Of a DNA stretch of 64,000 nt, positions 33,676 through 45,309 are shown one piece after another (the stretch's first letter is position 1; each line of letters opens with the position of its first letter). The translations under genes were made by a program, and so were the position numbers. The stretch is from Diplosphaera chodatii (Eukaryota; Chlorophyta; Trebouxiophyceae; Prasiolales; Stichococcaceae), in the NCBI GenBank assembly GCA_032358165.1, contig JAALGY010000023.1, positions 3,100,001 to 3,164,000 on the forward strand. The letters run 5' to 3'. The notes beneath the pieces were generated by a model that searched no databases, was not told where the DNA came from, and saw only the letters and a program-made list of their open reading frames with translations.

Positions 33676-34863
33676 CGTGCCAGTGGCACCGAAAGCTGCA
33701 AGCTTGCCAAATCACATTAGGATGAAGTACATGGCTGGCATTGGCCAGATGTTTGATTGCCGGTTGCCGAGTTGTAATAATGGCGGATTGATCGGCGGCC
33801 TCACCAGCTACAGCACTTCATGTTCCTGTTGTGTTTCGTGCGAACTGCTGCCAGATCCACCAGGCCGGTTGGCGCCCAGTGTGCAGCTGCAGCCTGCCTG
33901 TAGATTCCACGTCAGCCGAGCACGCACTGTGGAGTCTCGTGAGGGGTACAGCGCTGGCAGTGCTGCTATTATGCATTTCTGTCTACCTTCATCATACAGA
34001 AGGCACAACGGTTTGCAACAAAAAGTACAACTTGACACATGGCGGTCTGGTCACGCAGGCAGGAACGATTGCACGACTCCCAAACTATTGAGCACCAGGG
34101 TGCAGCACGGCTGAAAGCCTGAAACCACCCTGCTGCCAAGATGCAACCATACTGCCAAAGCACACGGGGATGTTGCTCATCATCAACATCAAACTTCATG
34201 TGTGAAAGCGCGGCTACCATGCATGCATGCAGCAGGCGGCAGGCTCAGGTCAGCGGCACAAACTCGGTGAGCACAAAGCACAGCAGGTGGCCTGCGGAAT
34301 GACTATGGGCCTGCAATGTTGCCAAGTGCAGGATAGATGCATGCTGCGCCTGCACAGCACAGGTGCATCGCACTGGCTTCACACTCTGTCGGCAATATAG
34401 GTGCAGACGGTTTCAATCCATACCGTCCTTGACTCCATTCGACTCTGGTGCTGTTGAGCAAGCTGGAGGAGTCACCGTGTTCTTGCTAAATATATATTTG
34501 CCCAAAATTGCTACAACACTTGGCAATGCCGGTCCCAACAGCATGCTTCCAAATGGCCCTTGCTCAGGAGACTAGGGGTGTTTTGTGCAATTCCCCAGCA
34601 GCCTGGTAATCTGCCCTGCTTTGCCCAGCGTGTCTATGTCATTGACAATGAGCGGCACTTCAGGGCTGCAGAAGATAGCAGGGCTCCGCTTGTCCCATGG
34701 AAAATTGTGTGGCATCCCAAGAAACACTGCGGGCGGCCAGCTCCTATATCACAGATGGGCACGCCTTGTAGAGAAACACCACTAGCAGGTCTGCAGGTGA
34801 CTCGCAGCTCACTATGGATACAACAGCCAAGGCACTGATGTTGAGCTTGTGGTGACGCGGCAG
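33676..34863. other. Intergenic region
   Basis: AT-richer DNA lies between the stop of the minus-strand GT31 gene and the start of the degenerate PARP gene. Short ORFs here lack protein-like motifs. Nothing further is supported. Confidence 0.45.
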
Positions 34864-36570
34864 TCACCAGAATCTGGACTCATTGACACGGTTCAGGCTC
34901 AAGAAGCTAGCGTAATACCCAAAGCTGGCATCCTCCGGCCCTCTATCGAATATGTCCGTGCGTGAGACGTTCACGGCGCCCATCACGAGCGCTGCTACTT
35001 CCTGCGAGCATTGTGTCACATCAGTGCGTTATGCAGTGTACGTTTGAAGTGCAGGGTGTTATGTGGCTGGTGCAGAACCCTGCAAAATGGACGCCCATAG
35101 ACCATGCAGATGCTCATGAAACATCAAACGAACTTTGCGACTGTGCCAGGACCGCACATCAGTGCCAGGACAAACCTGCGACACTGCATGACCACCTCCT
35201 GCCATGAACGTTGGCTATGCCAGCAGCCCGGTCTGCCTCCACATGGTGTCATGCCTGTACTCTGGGTGGTCTTCGACAAACACATCATGCAGAACAGCGC
35301 GGCCCGTGATCTGCACCACCGTCACATCCGTGAATGAGCACAAATTGCAGATGCAACGGCAAGCATCAAGTACAGCTCTGATGTTCCATGTGACTGTGCG
35401 CGATTGTGGTCGTTGCCAGGCCGTGGCATACCTCTCTCCCAATGTACCATCTCTCGTGCCCACAAGTCGGTGCCGCACACAACTACCGCAGGTATGGCAC
35501 CAAGGCAGGCACATTGACGGATGTGTCATCATCGGTCTGCAAAGACCACAGTTTTGCATGTGGTCAGCATGGCATGTGCAGGTTGGGTGCCGTTCATATG
35601 CAGCACCAAATCATGCATCTCAGACGGCTGCCATGTGATTTGTACAGCGTGCTGAGCCCACCTTCAGGATGAAGGAGCTGTCGAACCGCTCAAGCGCACA
35701 TCTAAACAACGCGAGCGTCATCAAGCCGAGGGTCTGGTAAGTTCCCGCCCCCGGCACCCCTACCACTATGTCCTCACCCAGCTTGGCCTGCCATGCACAG
35801 TGTCAGCTGTGGTCACAGACTGCCGTAAAATGTAGCACCCGGTTGAAGCCCATCGGTGACCCACGGAGTGCAAGTCACAATTGCATGTTGCATGCAGGAG
35901 ACGTGCTGGAGAGGGCAGTCGTATAGCTCTTCAAGGCCTCACACAGGTCTCGTTTGTGCTGGAAGTTACCTGGATTCCCGGTTCTGTTGCGGCATCGACA
36001 TCTCCACTGCCGGCAATGAAGAATCGTACAGCCATTGCTCCCTCATCCTGTGGCACAGCAAGATTATGTTGTCCTCTGACCAGCAATGCCCGTTCGGGTC
36101 TGCTTTCAGTGTCACTGAAGCACGGTCCTCACGATAGATCCCAGCTGTGCAATGCTGTGGCAACCAAGCATGAGGCAGTATCTATGCATCGAAGCGGTTG
36201 CATGCTGCATGCAGGAGCATCGCCGTCGTACCTGAACAGCCCAGGAGGCTCTGCACACCTGCCGCCGCACACGGTTGCGCCTCGCAGACAGCACGCCTGC
36301 ATGACACGAAGATGGCTGTGCATCGGATGTCATCTTCACATGCAGAGCTGCCGTCCCTTGTGGTGCAACTACACGCACCTATAAACAGGAACACCTTGGA
36401 TCTGAGGGGTACAATCTGCACGGTGGTGGCATTTGGTGCGCATGCCAGTTGGCATGCCCCACGCCTGAGAAGTCAACAAGCGGCTGCCAGAAGAAGTACA
36501 GCGGACAAAGGAAGCCGATGAGTATCAGCTGTACAAGCCTTCGCGGACAGGCCTTTGCTGCTGCAGGCAT
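34864..36570 (-). CDS. GT31-family glycosyltransferase (beta-1,3-galactosyltransferase-like), type II membrane protein
   Basis: Golgi-type GT31 enzyme, expected to transfer galactose or GlcNAc in a beta-1,3 linkage from a UDP-sugar. The N terminus MPAAAKACPRR precedes a single membrane anchor (LVQLILIGFLCPLYFFW). The next exons give KVFLFIG joined to VLSARRNRVRRQVCRASWAV, the usual GT31 start (G-V-x-S-A-x-x-x-x-x-R-R). VRFFIAGSGDVDAATEPG follows, then LGEDIVVGVPGAGTYQTLGL and ALERFDSSFILK. The metal-binding motif is in TDDDTSVNVPALVPYL (about 35545-35493). ITGRAVLHDVFVEDHPEYRH follows, and the last exon has FDRGPEDASFGYYASFLSLN, where EDASFGYY matches the family EDVxxG motif, before TGA (complement at 34864-34866). 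It is shorter than many GT31 proteins. An ATG 27 bases upstream (36597) is equally possible as start. Confidence 0.82.
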
Positions 36571-37635
36571 GAGCACGGTGAAGCATAATCGGTCCAATGT
36601 AATGAGGCGCCACGAATCGGAGCATCTCTGCGCAATCAGAACTGATCTGGGTCGTGTGTATGTTCAAGATGTTCCTGACGTCAACAGCTCAGCAGGTTGC
36701 CATCGGGGGAATGCCTGCACTCCATGTTGATCATCGCTTTCAGCTGGCGTATGCTCAAGGTTCCTGCGGCTGCCTGGCCCAGTTTGCATGCCTTGCATAA
36801 TGAGACATTGATATAGCATGTAGCGCATTGATGCCACAGCCATCGCGATCAGCTGGCTGGTTCCATGGCCCCGGGTAACGTTTCAGTAGGTCGAAGCAAT
36901 CACGACAAGCACAGCAGCCCTGTAACGCTTTGACATCTGGAGTCCTGGAGAGCTGGTGCTGGGCCGTATGTTCTGTGGCAAATGCATCTATGCTTGGCTA
37001 TCGGTTCAAGAGCATCAAGCTTGCACAACCCATTGCTCACCACGTCTACCACGCAGATCCTATGCTGCAAGAAGCACTCCCAGTCATGCGAGCTCTCAAT
37101 GGACCACTGCAATGCTGCGCTGCTGACCAAGCTGAAAATGTCACTGTTTTGCAGATTTCAAAATCGGCATTGCCTCACGAAGCGCATGGCACACACACCA
37201 TGTCCGCACGCCGCAGTGCAAATGTTCTGCTCCCCCACTGAGCTGCATGCATTGCAGTAATGTTGAGTTTTCTTTCACTGCCCGCAATCTGCCTGCACGT
37301 CCTAGCAAGCACTGTCATTGTGCTGCGCCTGCTCGCACGCAATGCAGCGCAAGTAACCCACAATGGGCTCTGTAGACCTAGCAGCTCCTGTCTGATAGCT
37401 GCACTCCCCTATTGCTGGCAATCCTGCATCCCTGCCTGCTGCACATGTAGTACGATTCTTGAGGCTGTCTCCCAGCTACGCTGCACAAACTACATTCGCC
37501 ACTGACGTCTGCCACTTCCTGACTTCGTGATGTGCACAGCTGCATAGATTGCTGCTAAGCGAGCTCGCTCTCGAGAACGTTCTGCAGCTGCCGCTGTCTG
37601 CTGTCCCGCTCGGCTGCCCAGCTGCACGGACAGCT
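36571..37635. other. Intergenic region
   Basis: AT-richer sequence between two minus-strand glycosylation genes. No exon with coding character was found. It should hold the 3' UTR of the propeller/FkbM gene and the promoter of the smaller GT31 gene. Confidence 0.45.
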
Positions 37636-40600
37636 CTAAGTCGCCCGCTGCAGGTGCTTCTGCAGGTGTGTGAAGCTGTGCTGCGGGTCCAGCAGCAGGG
37701 GCGCGGCCCGCCCGCCTATCATCGCTGCGCGCCGTGCAGCGGCCACGTCCTCGGGACGGGCTATGGCCTCCAGAGAGATGCCGAGGCTCGCGGCTATGCC
37801 CTCCCACACCAGCGGCCACTCCCAGTTCTGCATGGGTGACACTGTGGTGTCAGGCAAGGCATGTTGGCCTGTCCCACTCCAACAAAAGTTCATGACGAGC
37901 TTACATGTTCCTCAGCTTGCATTAATTCACACGCGCAGCAAACACATGACATTTGCTGTTCCCGTGCGCCAGCGTCAAGCCGTTCCTGCTGCAGATGTGC
38001 TTTGGATCAAGGCGAGAGTCATAAATGGGGATGAGCATAGGTGAACGCAAAGGCATGTGTGACATGCCGTGAAGCAGCAGGCGCACCAGGTGCTGCGTGT
38101 GCCAGCGGACCAGCACTTGGTCCGCCAGCGGCAGCGCCCCACCCCGCAGCAGGCCCGCCAGCAGCGCGTGCTCCCGCCCGCCGACATCCACCACCAGCGT
38201 CACCTCGTCCTCGGGCCTGACGTGCGCCTTCATCCACCCCGCCAGGTCCAGCCCCTGCGGATTCACATTCGCATCAATCCTAGGTGTTGCTGAGGATCCT
38301 CCCAATGCACTATGGGTGGAGCTGCTCATCGCTACCCAGAGCCGGGTCGCTTGGCAGGAGGCTGTAATCCGCCGTCAGAGAGCATCAGGCATGCTTCCCA
38401 CTGCCAAGCCAGAGCTCACGGGGACATCAACATCCCGGCCCCAGTGCCCGAACTCGCTGGCCGCTCCGGGGGGGTCCGCCGCCGGCTGGTCCGCGCCCGC
38501 GCCCCGCCAGGGCGCCCAGCGGCCGTCGGACTGGGGCAGCGGCCCCCCGCCGCCGTCCGGCACCAGCAGCAGGCTGGCCAGCTCCTCCATCTTCACGTCC
38601 CGCCTGCATCTCACAGACAGCACAGGGTGGGGCACGGAGGCGTCGACGACTTTGATGCAACAGCTTGAAGCAGAGCCTTGTTGGCAGCGCTTCATGGCCC
38701 TTGCTACCCAGTGCACCACACGCTGGCTCAGGACAGTATAGCAGGCGTGCCCACAGCCCTCATTCTGGGCGTCAATGGTCAGGAAAACCGAGCGATGGTG
38801 CTGACCTGCTGCGGCCGGCTGTGTTGACTGCGACTGTGGTGTTGTCCCGCACGGCCACAGCTTCTGGGTGCAGCGTCAGCTTCTGCGCCAGGCCCAGCTG
38901 CCGCACCAGGGCGTCCAGCTGCAGGCGCGCTTCACGTGATAGCGCCGCAGCCTGTGGGGAGCATCGGCCCTTATCAGCGCATGTCAGCGGCTTCACTTTG
39001 CACTCTGTTGGCACTCATTTTTTCATGACAATGAAAGTGTTTCTCATTCTGGCGAGGATGCATGCTGTCGCTGGCCTCGACTGGCTTGCTGGTGGTGAGC
39101 CATCTAGACTGCTGCCTGACTGGTAGCCGCAGGATGATGATCAGGTCACAACCAGAGCTGCTGGTCCCTGACAACTGATGATGGGACCCGTGCAGATGGG
39201 AGGTGGCAAGTTGGTTGCTGGATGGTATAGCAGAGCAGCTAGCACCTGGAAGGCATGGATCTCGGCGAAAGCAGCTGCCGGTGGCACCGTGGGGTGCAGC
39301 TCCCCAGCCGCCAAGTTCTCCAGCGTTGCACCCCCGCGGACCGCCAGATCCAGCAGCACCCGCCTGCAGCAGCACCACCAGTTGTGACAGCCAGCGCCAT
39401 CTGACACATCATTGGTGCATGCATTGCAATGCCCTCTCTGCTGGCGTATAACAGGAGGCCGGCGTGCGTGCAGCTGGCCGGCCAGCGGCTGTGCACCTGC
39501 GCTGCCGCTGCCGCTGGCCCCGGCCGTCTGGCCACCCCGCCCGCAGCAGCTGCACGCCCGTCACGTACATCTGGCTGCCGGTGCCCCACACGTGCGCGGA
39601 GTCGAAGGACAGGTAGCGGCCGTCGGGCGACCAGCGAGGGGACAGGCCCACCTTCAGGTGCGCCGGCGCGTCCCAGTCCTTGGGCGAGAAGTAGCCTTCG
39701 AGACGAGAGGGCAGCAGGTCAGGCCTTCATGTGAGGGTCATCGGTCGTGCCTTCATTCGCATCTCGCTTGCATGCTTCATGCAATGCCAGACTCAGTCCA
39801 CACAACAGAGTGCCAAGGACGCACCGCTGACCGCTGCGGAACTGTCGGCAGAAGCTGTCAGCAGGCACCCGTGCTTGAAGAAAGGGAAGACCAATTGACA
39901 CACAGCCCCTCACCTAGCATCAGGGTGTCGTTGCGGACGGTGTCCCACAGCACCAGGCGCTGCGGGTCGCCGCCCGACGCCATCGCCAGGTAGCGGAAGT
40001 CGCCGCGGAAGGACGTCGGCTGCAGCAGCCCCAGGCGTGAGAGCGCCGGCGGCGGCACGAGCTTCGTGACGTTCTTACGCACGTCCACCACCGTGTAGCC
40101 ATCCTGCTGGCAAGTGTGCAGGTCGGAGTGCGGCAGACCTTGCAAAGTGGCACTGGGAACTGAGCGTACTACAGAGTTTGTTACACTTCACCAGTATATG
40201 GCAACATGGCAGCACCAGGCATGTTTGTCAGTCACATGAGCCGGGAGGCAACTCGAGGAACAGGCATGCAGAAGGGGCCGTGCCACCTTGTCAGCAACCA
40301 GCAGGCGTCCGCTGCTGCCGAAGTCGTGGTAGGCGCCCTCCACAACAGGCACACGCCACAGGTGCTGCCCCGTGACATCGATCGTGAACACATACCTGAC
40401 AGCAAGGAGACACCCCAGTCACCTCGACGCGAGCATGGTATGGACGGAGCTCATCCCACAAGCCTTGCATCATGGTGTGCAGTGATGTGCATTCTAGGAG
40501 ACCGATCTGGAGCAGACCGTACGTTCGGAAATAGTTGCCGAAGAAGCGCGGGCACTTGCCGATGCGGTACAGGAACACGATGGTGCGGCCGTCTGCGCTG

Positions 40601-42296
40601 AACTGCAGCAGAAGGTACAGACATGTGGCGCATGTGGCGCAGACAACCCATTGATGATGTGGCATGCCTTCTTGATGCTGCATGCCAATGATGGATGCCA
40701 TAGACCTTTCGGCCAACCTGCCTGGAAAGATCGATACAAACAGCCGGCTCCGCTCCTATCACCTGAGGGTGGTTCAGCCAATGCAGGCAGTCGCGCAGCG
40801 TCTGTGGTGACATGCGGTCCTGCAGCTTGTAGGGCAGCCCCGTAATGGGGTCGGCGCTCCCGCCAAAGGCGCCGTCCTCTGCCACGGCATCGAACAGCTC
40901 CCGCAGCGACACCAGCAGCTCCGACTTGCCTGCACAGTGCGGTAGCAAGACTGGTAGGAATGTTCGGTGCATCCCAGGTCATGATGGTCGTGCACGACCA
41001 CGCATACACGGCCAGCGTTCCCCAGCTGCCTATCATGGGTAACACCGTTTGTAGGACCGCTTACTACAGCAGCCATGTATACCTGAAGCCATGTCCGTGA
41101 GCCACAAACCGTCCTCCTTGGGGCACTTCTCCCGTGTTGCTGCATCACCAGCTCGTTTGCTGGCTGCATACCCAAACCCTGCGGCAGAAGTGCAGCAAAC
41201 AGTGCAGCATCAGTGGCAACCAGCACCTTCCACAAATCCACAAGTCGCTCCTGCCACATACCACCTCATGCACCAAGCTTGTAAAGACGACTTTCAAAGG
41301 TGTTGGTATTGGTCAACATTGTTGATCCATGCTCAGCTGGAAAGTCCGTCACATAAGCAGCGCACCAGGCCGGCCCCGCGCGAGGCGAATGAAGTCGATG
41401 GACGCCGCCACCCGACCATCAGGGCTGATGCTGAACACTGGCCGCGGCAGCACACGCAGGCGCCGCCTGAATGATGTTTACACGTCGATGAGATCCCAGG
41501 CATGCAGGGCAAGCAAGGTTGTGGGATGTGCTGATTGCATGCTCTCGTTCGAGCGGCAAGCATCGCGGTGCTAGACACTGAAGTCTTTCGCATAGTCAAA
41601 CAAATGGCAGATGGCCGAGTGCACATCGCACTTGGTCACGATGTCAATGACGATGGTGCAGAGGTCGTCGCTGCTGGCGCCGGGCAGGCAGGCGCGCGCG
41701 TTGAAGGCCACCAGCCGATTGGACCGCCCCACCCACTGCACATTGGCGCCTAAGACGGGAAGCCAACATGTCACGGGAGTCAAGGCAGTCATGGCCACGA
41801 CGTGTGAAGCAACACCTGAAAAGAAGAATGATGGTGCTGTCATCGGGCCTAGTCTGCTTGGGCGAGCGCACCCAGCTGGAAGTTCCAGGCAGTGGTGGTC
41901 GCCAGCGGCTCCCATGCCCACCCGGCCCTGTCCTGCGACACTGGCTTGCCTGCAAGGTCATATCACAAGCGCACCTTGTACCCTGACCGGTGTGCCGCAC
42001 AAAAAGGAGTGCTAGCCTTCAGCAGTACAGGGTACACCCCTCGTCAGGGAACGCTCATCCAGTGACAGCGTCAGAAGATGTTGCTCACCTTTCGAGAAGG
42101 GGATCAGGCCAATCTGTGCGGAGTCGCCCGGCCTGAGGTCGCGCGGCGACAGCGCGGTGCGCAGGCCCAGCATGCGGGAGCAGTCGGCGCTCCAGGGCGT
42201 CTTGTCGTTGTAGCCGAACAGGTGGAAGCCCGCCCGCCAGTCGGTCACCGCCGCCGTCTGCACAGGCCGGCACCGCACGCCTTCCGACAATGCCAT
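37636..42296 (-). CDS. TolB-like beta-propeller plus FkbM-like methyltransferase domain, probably fused to the upstream GT31
   Basis: The exon at about 42265-42095 reads VTDWRAGFHLFGYNDKTPWS and PRDLRPGDSAQIGLIPF. This resembles the start of bacterial and algal TolB-like propellers (GxHLFGYYDKxPW). The propeller continues with TTAWNFQLGA joined to NVQWVGRSNRLVAFNAR, VFSISPDGRVAASIDFIR, FSADGRTIVFLYRIGK, MFTIDVTGQHLWRVPVVEGA, PTSFRGDFRYLAMASGGDPQ and LSPRWSPDGRYLSFDSAHVW. The following exons resemble an FkbM/DUF7870-type methyltransferase: RVLLDLAVRGGATLENLAAG, FAEIHAF, LTLHPEAVAVRDNTTVAVN, LDLAGWMKAHVRPEDEVTLV and LADQVLVRWH. The end is QNWEWPLVWEGIAASLGISL to LQKHLQRAT and stop at 37636. The usual Gly-rich SAM loop is poorly kept. 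ATGs at 42296 and 42374 allow a separate gene. However, the upstream GT31 exon splices into the first propeller exon in phase 0 (PVVGPLE|TAAVTDW), so one transcript is at least as likely. Confidence 0.7.
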
Positions 42297-42454
42297 CGAC
42301 CAGAGTCTCACGGCGCAACTGTTCATTTCTAGGTGCCTTGCGAAATACGGCAGAGGGTCTACATGTGTAAGCATGCAAGACCCTGAAGAGGCACCACGAT
42401 ACTATGGCATTTGTCCATTTGAGTGGCTGTTCTTGGGCATGTCGTTTGAGGCTC

Positions 42455-45309
42455 ACCTCCAGCGGCCCGACAACAGGCCAGGGGCGGCCCGCAGCCCCCA
42501 CCAGCTCCCGCGCCGCACCCTCCAGCGCCTCCTGCTCTGGGCACTGCGCCAGCCGCTCGTGTATGTACCTGCACAGCGGTGTCCGCAGCGGGTCAGCACC
42601 GGCACCTCGTGTTCAAGTTCCTGTGATACTTGGCTTGCCTCGCACACTTGCGGGCGCTGAATGAAAAAACCCCATCCAGGCATCAGGAGGTGCACCAAGT
42701 CTCACCGCATCTGGTCGTTGTTGTCGACCTTGTGCAGGATGAGCCACTGGGCGCAGATGCGGTCGTAGGGGCGCAGCCGGAAGGGCGCCCACCTGCCGCC
42801 CGCGTCCTCCGCGGCCACTGCCCTGTAGCGACAGTTTGCATGCTGACGGTCAGCGCCAGTCGCAGCAGCATCCTGGTGCAAATGCTGTTTACTGCATACT
42901 TTGGCTGGTAGATAGTGTGCAATGAGCGGTGTGCTCATATCTCACCCCCAGCAGCAGTGGCCGGCGGGGGTCTTGGCACGCGGATGATCGATCCGCCGCA
43001 GATTCATCCCCTGAGGGTACGCAGATGTCAGCGCCGGACTGCATGATGCTGCTATATTCACAGCAGGTGATCAGCGTCTTCAAAAGCCACAGCAGCAGCA
43101 GGAATGAGCTCCCTGTGCGCACCATGACCCAGAAACCAAAGGTTGCGTCCTCGTTGGGCATGAACTTGAGGGGCGCGATGGCGTGCGTCTCCACCAGTGC
43201 CCTGGCCACGTCGCTGCTGAAGGCGTACCTGCGATGAACAATCATGCAGCTGCTCAACAGCCTGAACATTGGCCATTGAGCGGTGATTCAGCTGCAGAAG
43301 CTCACCACAGCGGGGCACCCAAACACGGGAGCCGCATTGCACACGTCAGGCAAACTCCTGTGCAGCAGCCCAGCCAGAAAGGATCACACGTCCTGGCCCG
43401 AAGGTGGCGCCAGTCCCCCACTCACCCGCCGCCCATCATGTAGGGCGCGTACTCGCGCAGCCCAGTGAGGCGGAAGTACTCCAGGTTGGACCACTTGTTG
43501 GCCTCGTCCGTGATTACCTCGCCGTTGCGCTTCTCGCTGCCCAGGTACAGCCTGCGGCAGCCATGCAGCGCCATCACACGTCTTGGTCATCAATTTGCCA
43601 AATTCAGGCTAGGAAGGGAAGTGCTTGCACCCGCACCACTGGCACACGATACAACAACCCGTCAGTGACTTCTATATGTGCTGACGGACGGCAAGGCATG
43701 CACCCCGCCACACAGCCTTTGAGACAGTTGAGCTCTGCACCCTAGCTTGGATTATGGCGCAGTGCTTGCCTTGTGCTAAGAGACAAGGTGATACTCACCG
43801 CTCGTCGCGGCAGTCGACATTGAGGCATAGTCCCCGCAGGGCAGCCACCATAGCGGCGGTGTCGATGTAGGCATCATCGTCCGTCTTCAGCACGAACAGC
43901 GGGTCCAGGTTGTCCACCACCCACTCCAAGGCCAGGAACACCTGTCACAAGCAGCAGGCATGCTGTGAGGTAGCATGCAGTAAGTGGGTGATTCAAGCTG
44001 CCAGCCAGAAAGGCCACATTGTCAGCATTGGATGCAAGCTAATTCCCAGCTATGCCAGCTGTGGCATGCTGGTTGATATTCACCTTGTACACGATCGAGC
44101 GGTAGCCAACACCGCTGCCGCGGCGCACGAAGACCAGGTCCCCATGCTTTGACTGTTCCTGCAGTTTGCGCACGACAGTCCGTGTGGAAAACCATGGCCA
44201 ATGTAGACTTACTCTGGTGTGTAGGATATGTACTGAGAGCTGCGCTGCCATGGAACGATTACTGTCACCATCACAATTGTCTGCATACCTCCTCGACCGC
44301 GGGATTGCGCTCCTCCTCTGTCAGAATGAAGCGCGCCAGCACACCATTCTTTGCCGCATCCTGCATCCAGGTGTCCCTGACGGCCTCCCTGCACAGTGCA
44401 TGCCCGACACCCTCTGCAGTTCAGCACTTGCACTCGGCACTTGCACTCGTGCAGCTGAGCGGACATGCAAGTGCATGCATGATAACCTGACACACATGCA
44501 TGTGCTTGCCTGCGTGCAAGTGTTGACGTTGTTGTCAGCACAGCAACGAACAGGAAGGGCTGCGGCATGTTGGTCCCGTGGTGCAGCTGGATGGAATCCA
44601 GCGCCCCTGGGACTGTGGAGTTTTCGCCGAGCAGCGCCTCCTGTGGCAAGGGAGTCATTGTTATCCTCTGGGCTATCTGATGACCCTGCAATCATTCCAG
44701 GGCAGAGCCTGCATAGCAGGACCTGAGGTGAGTCCATCCTCCTATTACCCTGCAAGCATTCTCTGCCTACAGGCTCACTGCTCCGTGATCTGCTTGTGGT
44801 CAGCAATGAAGCACCAACCTTCTGTGTCTGCAGGGCCAGGATCTGTCTGCGCAGCTCGTCGTGCTCGTCCGCGATCTCCGTGAACCACACCAGCTCCTCG
44901 GCGCTGGCCGCCTGCCCGCCGAGGTTGCCGCCAGCCTCACACCCCTCCTCCACATCTCGGCGATGCATCTGGTATGGCAACAAGGAAAGGCATATGACGG
45001 TTTGAGACGACCGTCGAGGCGGACGTGCAACAAGGTGAGACATGTACCGCCACCTGCATTGCATCTGCATGCAAGTGGCGGGTGAACCAAAAAGCACAGA
45101 TAGCGCCAACACACCGGCGTGCGGATGAAGGTGCCCATGTAGATGCCTGTGAGCAGCAGCCAGATGCCCGCGGCCGCCAGCAGTGCGAGGGCGAGCTGGC
45201 GGCGGGCACGGCGCGGCGGAGCACGGGCGCCGTTGGTGCCAATTGGTAGCGGTGACGCCCGGGCCGGGGTGCTGCGGGTGCTGCTGCCGTTGCTGCCGCC
45301 ACCATCCAT
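42455..45309 (-). CDS. GT31-family glycosyltransferase, type II membrane protein (probable N-terminal part of a fusion)
   Basis: The start at 45309 gives a Ser/Gly/Thr-rich cytosolic tail, a basic flank (RRARRQ) and one membrane anchor (LALALLAAAGIWLLLTGIYM), typical of Golgi enzymes. A stem with a possible coiled coil follows (AEELVWFTEIADEHDELRRQ, ILALQTQK). Catalytic exons are MPQPFLFVAVLTT; REAVRDTWMQDAAKNGVLAR; EQSKHGDLVFVRR; VFLALEWVVDNLDPLFVLKT with DDDAYIDTAAMVAALRG (about 43943-43800), the metal-binding DDD; LYLGSEKRNGEVITDEANKW; EYAPYMMGGG; YAFSSDVARALVETHAIAPL; and NEDATFGFWVM, the family ED motif. Further exons read MNLRRIDHPRAKTPAGHCCW, FRLRPYDRICAQWLILHKVD and YIHERLAQCPEQEALEGAAR, ending PVVGPLE before a GTGAGC donor at about 42460. 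No stop is needed before that donor. The coding sequence therefore most likely continues into the propeller exon. Confidence 0.85.
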
